A program made the translations under genes and the position numbers. Below the pieces are notes generated by a model. That model was not told the DNA's origin, searched no databases, and saw only the letters and a list, made by a program, of their open reading frames with translations. This document shows, piece by piece, positions 1 to 5,767 of a stretch of DNA of 5,786 bases. The stretch comes from Burkholderiales bacterium. GTDB taxonomy: Bacteria > Pseudomonadota > Gammaproteobacteria > Burkholderiales > SG8-39. The DNA lies in assembly GCA_005777205.1 (NCBI GenBank), contig SXNB01000004.1, positions 1-5,786 on the forward strand. Reading direction: 5' to 3'. Numbering within the stretch: position 1 is the first letter of the stretch; each line of letters starts with the position of its first letter.

Positions 1-141
1 GCTGCAGAGTTGAAAAAGCGTAAGGTGACCCTGCCTAAACAGAAGCTCTCCGGCGCGTTGGAGAAGTACGCCGCGCAGGTGGGCTCCGCCTTTCACGGTG
101 CGGTCACGCACAGTGGTCCCCGCGTGCGTTCGCGCTCATGA
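1..141 (+). CDS. C-terminal fragment of an unidentified protein (5'-truncated by the window edge)
   Basis: Frame 1 is open from the first base and stops at TGA 139-141, giving the last 46 residues of a protein. The visible tail is basic: it has a Lys/Arg-rich stretch near its start (ELKKRKVTLPKQK), then SGALEKYAAQVGSAF, and ends in PRVRSRS. The stop overlaps the ATG of the following dehydrogenase as ATGA, a common sign of translational coupling. The downstream gene has no visible Shine-Dalgarno sequence, which fits re-initiation after this gene. The first 50 or so bases are less GC-rich than the rest of the window. I do not recognise the family. A 46-codon open stretch in GC-rich DNA is weak evidence alone, so the call rests mainly on the overlap geometry. 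Confidence 0.4.
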   Translation, partial: AAELKKRKVTLPKQKLSGALEKYAAQVGSAFHGAVTHSGPRVRSRS

Positions 142-1007
142 AACTGGGCTACATCGGCATCGGCTTGATGGGGCGTCCCATGACCTTGCGGCTGCTCGAC
201 GCCGGGTACGAAGTCGCGGTGTGGAACCGGTCGCAGGACAAGCTCGCGCCGATGGTGGAGAAGGGCGCGAAGGCGGTGGATTCGCCCGCGGCCGTGGCGC
301 GCGCGGCGTACGTCATCATGATGTGCGTGACGGACCAGAATGCGGCCGAGGCCGTGCTGTTCGGCAAGGACGGCATCGAGGCCGGCGGTGCGCCCGGAAA
401 GCTGGTGGTGGATTTCTCGAGCATCGCGCCGGATTCGGCACGCGCGTTCGCTGATCGCCTCGCCGCGAAAGGTATGGGGCTGATCGACGCCCCAGTCTCT
501 GGCGGCGTGCCGGGCGCAGAGAAAGGCTCGCTCGCCATTATGGCCGGCGGCAAGGTCGAGGACATCGAGCGCGTCCGGCCTATCGTCATGCACATGGCCG
601 AGCGCTTTACCCGCATGGGTGACTCTGGCGCTGGGCAGGCGACCAAGCTTTGCAACCAGGTGATTGTGGGAAGCCTCTTGCCGGTGATTGCGGAAGCGAT
701 CCGCCTGGCGGAAGCCGCGGGTCTGGACGCGACGATGCTGCCCGAGGCGCTGAAGGGCGGATTCGCGGATTCGCTGCCGCTGCAGGTTTTCGGTGCGCGC
801 ATGGCGGCGCGCAATTTCGAGCCGGCGCTGGGTACGAACTCCACCATGCTGAAGGATCTCGAGAACGCAGCGACGGTGGCTCGCCAGTTCGGCGTGCCCC
901 TGCCGATGGCCCGAACCGCTGCGGAGCTCTACCGGCTTCTGAAGGCGCAGGGGAAGGCGGAGAGGGATCCCGCCGTGCTGGTAGACCTGCTCGGCGGACA
1001 GCGCTGA
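138..1007 (+). CDS. NAD(P)-dependent beta-hydroxyacid dehydrogenase (tartronate semialdehyde reductase / 3-hydroxyisobutyrate dehydrogenase family)
   Basis: This 289-residue cytoplasmic oxidoreductase has the usual length for its family. It should reversibly reduce a short semialdehyde or oxidise a beta- or gamma-hydroxyacid. An N-terminal Rossmann domain begins GYIGIGLMGRPM (G7, G9, G12). The second strand ends in WNRS (29-32); an Arg here instead of an acidic residue favours NADP(H) in related enzymes, so that preference is inferred. The substrate-binding signature DAPVSGG is at 117-123. The catalytic Lys is K170 in GAGQATKLCNQ (164-174), with N173 alongside. An all-helical C-terminal domain carries the conserved KDLENA at 239-244. 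VDFSSIAP (91-98) and KLCNQVIV (170-177) closely resemble E. coli GarR, so a GarR/GlxR/LtnD-like role is more likely than valine catabolism. The exact substrate cannot be told. The ATG overlaps the upstream stop (ATGA) and has no clear Shine-Dalgarno, suggesting coupled translation. Confidence 0.93.
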   Translation: MKLGYIGIGLMGRPMTLRLLDAGYEVAVWNRSQDKLAPMVEKGAKAVDSPAAVARAAYVIMMCVTDQNAAEAVLFGKDGIEAGGAPGKLVVDFSSIAPDSARAFADRLAAKGMGLIDAPVSGGVPGAEKGSLAIMAGGKVEDIERVRPIVMHMAERFTRMGDSGAGQATKLCNQVIVGSLLPVIAEAIRLAEAAGLDATMLPEALKGGFADSLPLQVFGARMAARNFEPALGTNSTMLKDLENAATVARQFGVPLPMARTAAELYRLLKAQGKAERDPAVLVDLLGGQR

Positions 1008-1035
1008 GGGCCGGGCGCGCCGCCTGGGCGTTTAA

Positions 1036-1055
1036 ATGTAACCGACCGGTTACAT
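1036..1055. repeat. 20-bp palindrome between the convergent dehydrogenase and aldolase genes
   Basis: The arms ATGTAACCG (1036-1044) and CGGTTACAT (1047-1055) are perfect 9-bp inverted repeats around a central AC. The right arm contains the aldolase stop codon (1050-1052 on the minus strand). It could form an RNA hairpin with a GACC loop, but no convincing T-tract follows on either strand: the plus side continues into a G run and the minus side has only TTTAAA. A textbook terminator is therefore unlikely. The form, a 20-bp dyad with AACCG/CGGTT half-sites, looks more like a binding site for a dimeric repressor, perhaps TetR-type. That reading is inference, supported by similar sites upstream of the aldolase gene. 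Confidence 0.6.
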
Positions 1056-1799
1056 AGGGGGGCTGCGGCGGGCCCAGTAGGCGAAGGTGCCGCGCACGAT
1101 GGAGGGTTGCAGCAGGAATGTGCGGGCCTCTTGCGCCAGTTCCGGTTTCACTTCCTTGAATCCGCCCGCCGCCATGGCGCGGATCTGCATGCGCGCGGTG
1201 CGCTCGAAGAACACCGCAAGGTAGGTTGCTTCCTCGATCGACGACCCGGCGGTGAGCAGGCCGTGGTTGGACAGCAGGATGGACTTGGCCGAACCCAGGG
1301 CGCCGGAAATGATCCGGCCCTCGTTGTCGGCGACCGGTACTCCGGGCCACTCCGGCAGGTGCGCGGTGCCGTGCAGCATCGCGCTGTCCATGTGGATGGT
1401 CTTCAATGCCTTGCCGGTGGCGGCGAGGGCGGACGCATAGGGCGCGTGGGTGTGGACGATGGCCTTCACGTCTGGGCGCTTGCCGTAGATCCAGACATGG
1501 AAGCGCACGCCGGGATTGGCGCGGCCTCCCGACAATGGCTTCAGGTCCTCGTCCACCAGCGCCATGCGCTCGGTGGTGGCTTCCTCGAAGCCCAGGCCGA
1601 ATTTCAGCGTCCACCAGGTGTTGGGCTTCTCGCCCAGAGCCGTGACCTGTCCGGCGAGGCCGGATTCGTGGCCTTCGCGCGCGAGGATGCGGCAGCAAGC
1701 GGCGAGGGCCTCGGCCGACGACATCTGCAGGACACCCAGATCCTCGTCCATCTCGCGGCTGACGCGATCCATGAAGTAAGTCTTGTCGCGCTCGTTCAC
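1050..1799 (-). CDS. Class II aldolase/adducin-fold protein, probably a zinc-dependent lyase or decarboxylase
   Basis: A cytoplasmic protein of 249 residues (251 from the alternative upstream GTG). Numbering here is from that longer form. HTHAPY at 118-123 supplies metal ligands H118 and H120, and SNHGLL at 179-184 supplies H181, the three zinc histidines of this fold. Aligned by memory to fuculose-1-phosphate aldolase through RFH (101-103), the position of the catalytic Glu (E73 there) is G99. The phosphate-binding GNVS motif reads GQVT (52-55). Cleavage of a phosphosugar by the classical mechanism is therefore doubtful, and a decarboxylase, lyase or adducin-like role is possible. Start choice: the minus strand carries AAGGGG, then 5 nt, then GTG at 1799-1797, whereas the GTG at 1805-1803 directly abuts that Shine-Dalgarno. 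The frame has no upstream ATG before TAA. The gene stands alone, divergent from kup and convergent with the dehydrogenase, with which it may share a pathway. Confidence 0.88.
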   Translation of the reverse strand: MNERDKTYFMDRVSREMDEDLGVLQMSSAEALAACCRILAREGHESGLAGQVTALGEKPNTWWTLKFGLGFEEATTERMALVDEDLKPLSGGRANPGVRFHVWIYGKRPDVKAIVHTHAPYASALAATGKALKTIHMDSAMLHGTAHLPEWPGVPVADNEGRIISGALGSAKSILLSNHGLLTAGSSIEEATYLAVFFERTARMQIRAMAAGGFKEVKPELAQEARTFLLQPSIVRGTFAYWARRSPPM

Positions 1800-1810
1800 T
1801 TCCACCCCTT

Positions 1811-1823
1811 GAACCGCCGGTTC
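1811..1823. promoter_or_regulatory. Palindrome GAACCG-C-CGGTTC just upstream of the aldolase Shine-Dalgarno
   Basis: Perfect 6-bp arms GAACCG (1811-1816) and CGGTTC (1818-1823) flank a single C. The core AACCG-C-CGGTT differs from the core of the 1036-1055 palindrome (AACCGACCGGTT) by loss of one central base. The site lies between the candidate aldolase -10 box (1841-1836) and the Shine-Dalgarno on the minus strand, a place where a bound repressor would block transcription. Operator function is inferred. A small 5'-UTR hairpin near the ribosome site is the alternative. Confidence 0.4.
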
Positions 1824-1862
1824 TGGATATCGATGATTTTACGCAGATTTTTCCTTGCGACG

Positions 1863-1873
1863 AACGGTCGGTT
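1863..1873. promoter_or_regulatory. Imperfect dyad AACGGTCGGTT in the aldolase-kup control region
   Basis: Read on the minus strand it is AACCGACCGTT, sharing the nine bases AACCGACCG with the 1036-1055 palindrome. The outer AAC/GTT bases are symmetric, but one interior pair is mismatched. Its centre is about 51 bp from the centre of the 1811-1823 palindrome, close to five DNA helical turns, so two bound dimers could face the same side. It also falls between the candidate kup -35 and -10 boxes. The case rests only on similarity among three sites. Confidence 0.3.
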
Positions 1874-1977
1874 TGCAAATGCTGTAGCGCGGGAGGAGAC
1901 TGCTCGCCCTCACTGGCTCCCATCCTTCCATCCTCCTGGCCAACGGTTCACATCCGGCGCAATCCTCCAGGGCCGCC

Positions 1978-3825
1978 TTGACGCTCCTCGCGCTGGGCGT
2001 CGTCTACGGCGACATCGGCACGAGTCCGTTGTACGCGGTCAAGGAAACCTTTGCCCCTGGCCACGGCATTGCGCTCAGCACCGCCAACGTGCTGGGCGGC
2101 CTGTCCGCGATTTTCTGGGTGCTGGCGATCGTGGTGTCGCTCAAGTACGTCGTCCTGGTGATGCGCGCCGACAACCGCGGCGAGGGCGGCACCATGGCCC
2201 TCATCGCGCTCGCGAGCGCAGCGGTTCGCGAGCGCCCGGCGTGGCGCCGGTTCGTGGTGACGGTGGGATTGTTCGGCGCCGCGCTGTTCTTCGGCGAGGC
2301 TGTGCTCACGCCGGCGATCTCCGTGGTGTCGGCGGTAGAGGGCCTGGAAATCGGGACGGCGGCCTTCAAGCCGTGGGTACTGCCGATCGCCGCGGGCGTG
2401 ATCATCGGGCTGTTCCTGTTCCAGCGGCAGGGCACCGCAGTGGTTGGCTCGCTGTTCGGCCCGGTGTGCCTCGCCTGGTTCCTTGCCCTGGGCGCGATCG
2501 GGATCTGGAACATCGTCCAGAACCCGGTGGTGTTCGACGCGCTCGACCCGCGACATGCGCTGCAGTTCGTCACCGGCCACGGCTTCGCCTCGTTCGTGGT
2601 GCTGGGCGCAGTGCTGCTTGCGTTCACCGGGGCTGAGGCGCTGTACGCCGACATGGGGCACTTCGGCCGCTGGCCGATCCGTGCCGCCTGGTTCGGCGTC
2701 GTGCTGCCGGGGCTGGTGCTCACCTACTTCGGCCAGGGCGCGCTGCTCATTGCCAACCCGGAGGCGGTGGAGAATCCGTTCTTCCTCGCGGTTCCGGGCT
2801 GGGCTCTCTACCCCATGGTGGCGCTGGCGACCGCGGCCACCGTGATCGCCTCGCAGGCGACCATCACCGGCGCATATTCGCTGGCGCGGCAGGCGATCCA
2901 GCTCGGATTCCTGCCGCGCATGAACATCATCCAGACCTCGGCACGCCAGTTCGGGCAGATCTACATCCCCGCGGTGAACTGGATCCTGCTGCTCCTCGTG
3001 CTGGCGGCGGTTTTCGGTTTCGGCTCCTCGACGCGGCTCGCCTCGGCCTACGGTATCGCGGTGACCGGCACCATGACCATCACGACGGTGCTCACGTTCT
3101 TCGTCATCCGCTACCACTGGCGCCTGCCGCTGCCCCTGTGCGTGTTCGCCACCGGATTCTTCTTCGTCATCGACATCGCCTTCTTCTCCTCCGCGCTGCT
3201 GAAGACCTTCGAAGGTGGCTGGTTCCCGCTGGCACTGGGCGTGGCACTGTTCGTGGTCATGATTACCTGGCGCAGCGGCCGGCGTATCCTGTTCGAGCGC
3301 CTGATGGCGTCCTCGGTTCCGCTCGCGCCGTTCCTCGAGTCGCTGTTCCTGGAACCGCCGCAGCGGGTTCCCGGCACCGCGGTATTCCTCACCGCGACGC
3401 CGGATTTCACGCCCAACGCGCTGCTGCACAACCTGGACCACAACAAGGTGGTGCACGAGCAGGTGGTATTCCTGACCGTGGAGACGCTGGACCAGCCCTG
3501 GGTGCCGTTCGACGAGCGCGTCCGCGTGGACCGCCTCGGCCACGGCTGCCTGCGGGTCACGGTGCGCTTCGGCTTCATGAACCAGCCCGACGTGCCCAAG
3601 GCGCTGGAGATCGCGGGCGGCCTCGGCCTGCTCGACTACGAACCGATGGTGACTTCGTACTTCCTCAGCCGCGAGACCGTGGTGCCGGTGCGCGGCGACG
3701 GCGGGATGGCGCTGTGGCGCGAGCGCCTGTTCGCCGCGCTGTCGAAGAACGCCGGCAACGCCGCGGACTACTTCAAGCTGCCGGCCAACCGGGTGATCGA
3801 GCTGGGAACGAAGGTCGAGATCTAG
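1978..3825 (+). CDS. kup: Kup (Trk-D) family potassium uptake transporter, K+/H+ symporter
   Basis: An inner-membrane K+ importer of the KUP/HAK/KT family, believed to cotransport protons. From TTG 1978 it has 615 residues (E. coli Kup has 622). Family landmarks appear in order: GDIGTSPLY (11-19), ADNRGEGG (64-71), GEAVLTPAISVVSAVEG (106-122), FTGAEALYADMGHFG (216-230), SQATITGAYSL (292-302), YGIAVTGTM (359-367 region) and GGWFPL (413-418). About 12 hydrophobic segments run to residue 431. A cytoplasmic C-terminal domain follows with PNALLHNLDHNKVVHEQVVFLTV (479-501 region) and the typical ending RVIELGTKVEI. The start is unsettled. Relatives have about 10 more residues before the first helix, and the frame is open back to TAG 1885-1887 with no ATG or GTG. 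TTG 1978 has only a weak AGGG 5 nt upstream; CTG 1936-1938 would give ANGSHPAQSSRAALTLLALG, which looks natural for this family. It converges on dctM with a 6-bp gap. Confidence 0.95.
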   Translation: MTLLALGVVYGDIGTSPLYAVKETFAPGHGIALSTANVLGGLSAIFWVLAIVVSLKYVVLVMRADNRGEGGTMALIALASAAVRERPAWRRFVVTVGLFGAALFFGEAVLTPAISVVSAVEGLEIGTAAFKPWVLPIAAGVIIGLFLFQRQGTAVVGSLFGPVCLAWFLALGAIGIWNIVQNPVVFDALDPRHALQFVTGHGFASFVVLGAVLLAFTGAEALYADMGHFGRWPIRAAWFGVVLPGLVLTYFGQGALLIANPEAVENPFFLAVPGWALYPMVALATAATVIASQATITGAYSLARQAIQLGFLPRMNIIQTSARQFGQIYIPAVNWILLLLVLAAVFGFGSSTRLASAYGIAVTGTMTITTVLTFFVIRYHWRLPLPLCVFATGFFFVIDIAFFSSALLKTFEGGWFPLALGVALFVVMITWRSGRRILFERLMASSVPLAPFLESLFLEPPQRVPGTAVFLTATPDFTPNALLHNLDHNKVVHEQVVFLTVETLDQPWVPFDERVRVDRLGHGCLRVTVRFGFMNQPDVPKALEIAGGLGLLDYEPMVTSYFLSRETVVPVRGDGGMALWRERLFAALSKNAGNAADYFKLPANRVIELGTKVEI

Positions 3826-3831
3826 CGGTCT

Positions 3832-5256
3832 CTATTTCATCAGGCTGGGCAGGTAGAGCGAAATCACCGGGAAGGCGATCAGGATCGCCAGCCGGACGCA
3901 GTCGGCGGTGAAAAACGGCAGCACGCCCCGGAACACCGTGCCGGTGGGCACCTGCGGCAACAGGGTCTTGAGCACGAACAGGTTCATCCCCACCGGCGGG
4001 CTGATGAGGCCGATCTCCACCACCACCACGATCAGGACGCCGAACCACACCGGGTCTATGCCAAGGTGCACGATGAGCGGGAAGAACACCGGCACCGTGA
4101 GCAGGATCATGGACAGTTCCTCCATCGCGGTGCCGAGCAGGACGTAGATCAGCATGATCACCGCCACCACTGTAACCGGGCTCACTTCCCAGCGGGTGAC
4201 AAAGGCGATCATGTCCCTGGGCATGGAGGTGATGTTCACGAACTCGGCGAACATCAGCGCCCCGATCAGGATCAGGAACAGCATGCTGGTGGTGCGCGCG
4301 CTTTCGACCAGCGCGGCGTAGAGCGACTTGAGCGTCAACGAACGGCGCGCGGCCGCGAGCACCAGGGCGCCGAAGGCGCCGACGCCGGCGCCCTCGACGG
4401 CGGTGAAGACACCGCCGTAGATGCCGCCCATGACCAGCACGAACAAGGCGATCACGCTGGTGACGCCCTTGTAGACCAGCGACAGGGCGAACACCGCCAG
4501 CGCCCCGAGCACGGCGGCGTCGTCCGACTCCACCAGGCCGAGGCTCGCCGCGCCGATCACCGCGACGCCGACCAGCGCGAACCAGCCAACGCCGTGCAGG
4601 GTCGCGAAGCGCTCTTTCCAGGACAGGCGCTCGCCGCGCGGGCCGGCCGTTGGGTCGCGCCAGGTGACGTACTGCACCGCGGCGAACAGCAGCAGGGCGG
4701 CGAGGATCCCGGGCAGGATGCCGGCGGCGAACAGCTTGCCTATGCTGGTCCCGGTCATGATGCCGTAGATGACCATGATGGTAGAGGGCTGGATCAGGAT
4801 GCCCAGCGTGCCGCCGGAGGCGATGGCGCCGGTGGCGAGCGCGTCCGAGTAGCCGAACTTCTTCATCTCAGGGTAGGCGACCTTGGCGAAGGTGGCGGCG
4901 GTGGCGATCGAGGAGCCGCAGATGGCGCCAAAGCCGGCGCAGCCGGCGATGGTGGCCATTGCCAGGCCGCCGCGGAAATGGCCGATGAAGGCGTAGGCGG
5001 CGCGGTACAGTTCCTGCGACATGCCCGCGCGCGTGACCAGGTTGCCCATCAGGATGAACAGGGGCACCACAGACAGGGTGTAGTTGCGGCCGGTCTCGTA
5101 GAGCTTGGTCTGCGCAGTGGCGAAGGCCGCACCCCAGCTCCAGTCGCGCATGTAGGCGTAGCCCACGATGCCGACGATGCCCATCGCGAGCGCTATCGGG
5201 ATGCGCACGAAGGCGATCAGCATCATCGCCATCAGGCCGACCAGGGCTTCGGTCAT
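3832..5256 (-). CDS. dctM: TRAP transporter large membrane subunit (DctM family)
   Basis: The large permease of a tripartite ATP-independent periplasmic transporter. With DctQ and a binding protein it imports an organic or sugar acid across the inner membrane, driven by a sodium or proton gradient. Landmarks in order are PLFILMGNL (65-73), AICGSSIATAATF (111-123), YPEM (128-131), GGTLGILIQPS (148-158), MGGIYGGVFTAVEGAGVGA (276-294), LGIDPVWFG (398-406) and EIGLISPPVGMNLFV (414-428). Helices span nearly the whole protein. Three things are odd. At 474 residues it is about 40 longer than usual, with an extra hydrophobic hairpin around 224-266. The common ILIPPS reads ILIQPS (Q156). The usual TPTE reads TAVE (285-288). 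The ATG follows the dctQ stop by 13 bp with no clear Shine-Dalgarno, so coupled translation is likely. The substrate cannot be deduced from this subunit. Confidence 0.95.
   Translation of the reverse strand: MTEALVGLMAMMLIAFVRIPIALAMGIVGIVGYAYMRDWSWGAAFATAQTKLYETGRNYTLSVVPLFILMGNLVTRAGMSQELYRAAYAFIGHFRGGLAMATIAGCAGFGAICGSSIATAATFAKVAYPEMKKFGYSDALATGAIASGGTLGILIQPSTIMVIYGIMTGTSIGKLFAAGILPGILAALLLFAAVQYVTWRDPTAGPRGERLSWKERFATLHGVGWFALVGVAVIGAASLGLVESDDAAVLGALAVFALSLVYKGVTSVIALFVLVMGGIYGGVFTAVEGAGVGAFGALVLAAARRSLTLKSLYAALVESARTTSMLFLILIGALMFAEFVNITSMPRDMIAFVTRWEVSPVTVVAVIMLIYVLLGTAMEELSMILLTVPVFFPLIVHLGIDPVWFGVLIVVVVEIGLISPPVGMNLFVLKTLLPQVPTGTVFRGVLPFFTADCVRLAILIAFPVISLYLPSLMK
4333..4566 (-). 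repeat. Apparent internal tandem duplication within dctM (protein level)
   Basis: Residues 231-266 (VAVIGAASLG..., ending YKGVT) align without gaps to residues 273-308 (VLVMGGIYGG..., ending RRSLT) at an offset of 42. By my count 9 of 36 positions are identical: V231/V273, V233/V275, G235/G277, G240/G282, A248/A290, G251/G293, A252/A294, L258/L300 and T266/T308. In ordinary DctM proteins only one such unit is present, of the form GGIYxGxFTPTEAAAVGA followed by a helix and a basic R/K-rich turn. Removing 42 residues gives 432, the usual DctM length. At the DNA level the two copies are well diverged, so any duplication is old. A variant subfamily insertion of unrelated origin is the alternative. 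Confidence 0.5.
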
Positions 5257-5269
5257 CGCGCGCCGGGGC

Positions 5270-5767
5270 CTAGGTGGTGGCCTGGTTCGCGCCGCCGTCG
5301 CCGGGCGCGAACGCCTTATAGACGTGGATCAGGCCGGTCAGGGCGATCATCGCGTCCATGAAGTAGACGAAGGGCCCCACCGCAATACGCAGCACGTCGG
5401 TGGTGTCGCCGTAGCCGGCGATCTTGCCGGCCTTGATCCAGACCTGCCAGGCAAGGAAGAACATGATCGCGGCGCAGAACGCGTGCACCAGTCGCACCAG
5501 CACCCGCTGCGCGGCCGGCGGCAGGATGCGGTCGATGAAGTCCATGGTGACGTGCTCGTCGGCGTGCGATACCAGCGGCAGCCCGGCGAAGATCAGCACC
5601 AGCAGCATCAGTTCGGTGATCTCGAAGCCGCCACGGATCGGCCGGTTGAGCAGGTAGCGCGCCACCACGTCCACGAACGTGAGCAGCATCATGCCGAACA
5701 GCAGAACGGACGAGGCGACGCCCAGCACCGCGTCGAAGCGGCGTTCCCAGGCTTGCGTCGTGCTCAT
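5270..5767 (-). CDS. dctQ: TRAP transporter small membrane subunit (DctQ family)
   Basis: A 165-residue inner-membrane protein of typical DctQ length that pairs with DctM to form the TRAP membrane complex. It has four hydrophobic segments at about 14-36, 50-66, 91-110 and 130-150. The family pattern is clear: VDVVARYLLNRPIRGGFEITELML (32-55 region, with R37, Y38, N41 and E49), then a short helix with FAGLPLVSHADEHVTMDFIDRILP (60-82 region), where the H-V-x-x-D run is characteristic. It is the first gene of the visible minus-strand pair, 13 bp ahead of dctM. No Shine-Dalgarno is evident before the ATG at 5767-5765. That ATG forms an ATGA with a minus-strand frame reading LPPPPA-stop at the window edge, which might be the end of an upstream gene such as dctP, but only 23 bases of it are visible. 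Confidence 0.92.
   Translation of the reverse strand: MSTTQAWERRFDAVLGVASSVLLFGMMLLTFVDVVARYLLNRPIRGGFEITELMLLVLIFAGLPLVSHADEHVTMDFIDRILPPAAQRVLVRLVHAFCAAIMFFLAWQVWIKAGKIAGYGDTTDVLRIAVGPFVYFMDAMIALTGLIHVYKAFAPGDGGANQATT

Larger units (their letters stand above)
1800..1977. promoter_or_regulatory. Divergent control region between the aldolase gene and kup
   Basis: This is the only sizeable intergenic stretch in the window, and its middle (about 1825-1885) is distinctly richer in A and T than the genes. It must hold promoters for both flanking genes. For the aldolase, TAAAAT on the minus strand (1841-1836) is a possible -10 box about 40 nt upstream of the GTG start, with only a poor -35 match. 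For kup, TTGCGA (1855-1860) and AATGCT (1878-1883), 17 bp apart, are a weak candidate pair. GGGAGGAG at 1891-1898 is a strong Shine-Dalgarno-like sequence on the plus strand, but no ATG, GTG or TTG in the kup frame follows at a suitable distance. Two AACCG/CGGTT-type palindromic sites lie here and are listed separately. Confidence 0.45.

Noticed and set aside
1008..1030. GC-rich stretch with GGCGCGCC as a possible terminator stem
   Set aside because: The symmetry is short, there is no T-run after it, and such words are common in DNA of this composition.
607..1923. A 438-codon minus-strand frame crossing the dehydrogenase and aldolase genes, preceded by AGGAGG and ATG near 1923
   Set aside because: The Shine-Dalgarno-like sequence is attractive, but the frame spans two well-supported genes in the wrong frame and its product is Arg/Pro/Gly-rich shadow sequence. 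A short leader peptide ahead of the aldolase gene cannot be excluded but has no further support.
1107..2636. A 509-codon plus-strand frame overlapping the aldolase and kup genes
   Set aside because: Out of frame with kup and antisense to the aldolase; no domain signature.
1948..3543. A 531-codon open frame on the minus strand, antisense to kup
   Set aside because: Its product is very rich in His, Arg, Gln and Glu with no fold-like pattern, which is typical of the antisense of a GC-rich membrane-protein gene. The plus strand has unmistakable Kup motifs.
4066..5361. A 431-codon open frame on the plus strand, antisense to dctM
   Set aside because: Low-complexity Asp/His/Gly/Arg/Gln composition mirrors the hydrophobic codons of dctM; no recognisable domain.
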